A program made the translations under genes and the position numbers. A stretch of DNA of 13,980 nt. Source: Endomicrobiellum devescovinae (GTDB lineage Bacteria > Elusimicrobiota > Endomicrobiia > Endomicrobiales > Endomicrobiaceae). Shown in pieces: positions 13,877 through 13,980 of this stretch (positions are counted from its first letter, which is position 1; every line of letters starts with the position of its first letter). The notes under the pieces were generated by a model. That model was not told the DNA's origin. It did not search any database and saw nothing but the letters and a program-made list of their open reading frames with translations. The stretch spans positions 1 through 13,980 of the forward strand of contig JAIRSK010000042.1 of the NCBI GenBank assembly GCA_031255495.1. The letters run 5' to 3'.

Positions 13877-13980
13877 ATGGGAAAAGAGAAATTTGACAGA
13901 AGCAAGCCACATGTAAACATAGGAACAATAGGGCACGTGGACCACGGCAAAACGACATTGACAGCAGGGATAACGAAGGT
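13877..13980 (+). CDS. tuf: Translation elongation factor Tu (5' part, runs off the window)
   Basis: Only the first 34 codons are in the window. The product begins MGKEKFDRSKPHVNIGTIGH and continues with VDHGKTTLTAGITKV, the P-loop of EF-Tu, which delivers aminoacyl-tRNA to the ribosome as a GTP complex. The ATG is preceded by AGGGGAA (13861-13867), which overlaps the fusA stop, so the two genes are tightly linked and probably cotranscribed. The visible bases are richer in G+C than the neighbouring genes (about 48 % over 13904-13980), with GGG and ACG codons that are uncommon elsewhere here. Strong selection on a very highly expressed gene or conversion with a second tuf copy are both possible. 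Confidence 0.95.
   Translation, partial: MGKEKFDRSKPHVNIGTIGHVDHGKTTLTAGITK

Overview
The window comes from an AT-rich bacterial chromosome (roughly 35-40 % G+C by eye). It carries the end of a ribosomal RNA operon followed by the core transcription/translation cluster, all on the + strand: 23S rRNA 3' end, 5S rRNA, rplJ, rplL, rpoB, rpoC, rpsL, rpsG, a small lipoprotein-like gene, fusA and the start of tuf. Gene content, an RpoC with an SI3-like domain plus a large extra N-terminal domain, and the style of the spacers (short A/T-rich repeats around TAAATTTAAAA with GC-rich cores) suggest a deep-branching Gram-negative-type phylum. Elusimicrobiota, and an Endomicrobium-like organism in particular, is my best guess. 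It rests on general resemblance, not a search, and I hold it at about 0.4-0.5.

Layout. Bases 1-217 are the 3' end of 23S rRNA and about 303-420 is 5S rRNA, followed by a 13-bp hairpin without a clear U-tract. Next comes a ribosomal-protein L10 leader (about 484-586) with an attenuator hairpin and a visible competing antiterminator, then rplJ (629-1144). A 209-bp spacer with a dispersed-repeat-like element precedes rplL (1354-1740). A promoter with perfect consensus hexamers (1772-1799) sits in front of rpoB (1849-5622), which overlaps rpoC (5615-10354) by 8 nt. rpsL (10372-10755) and rpsG (10800-11279) follow closely. A 500-bp interval then interrupts the classical str operon. It holds a second copy of the repeat, a tandem 10-mer, a sigma70-type promoter and a 59-codon lipoprotein-like gene (11508-11687). 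fusA (11780-13861) and the first 34 codons of tuf (from 13877) complete the window.

How it works together. L10 and L7/L12 form the ribosomal stalk that recruits EF-G and EF-Tu. RpoB and RpoC form the RNA polymerase active centre. S12 and S7 are 30S proteins of the decoding region and head. The order rplJL-rpoBC-rpsL-rpsG-fusA-tuf is the ancestral bacterial one. The usual upstream secE-nusG-rplK-rplA block is absent from the junction and an rRNA operon lies there instead. Control seems modular: L10-type attenuation for rplJL, a separate consensus promoter for rpoBC, and another promoter after rpsG for the lipoprotein gene and probably fusA-tuf.

Most interesting points: an Asn in place of the usual rifampicin-contact His in RpoB (equivalent to E. 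coli 526), which predicts natural rifampicin insensitivity; a net insertion of about 184 residues in RpoC between zinc finger 1 and the catalytic loop; the tiny lipoprotein gene inside the str operon; the L10 leader switch; and the intergenic repeat pair. I found no CRISPR array, mobile element, tRNA or defence system, and no wholly new system. The window is mostly conserved housekeeping DNA with a few lineage-specific features.
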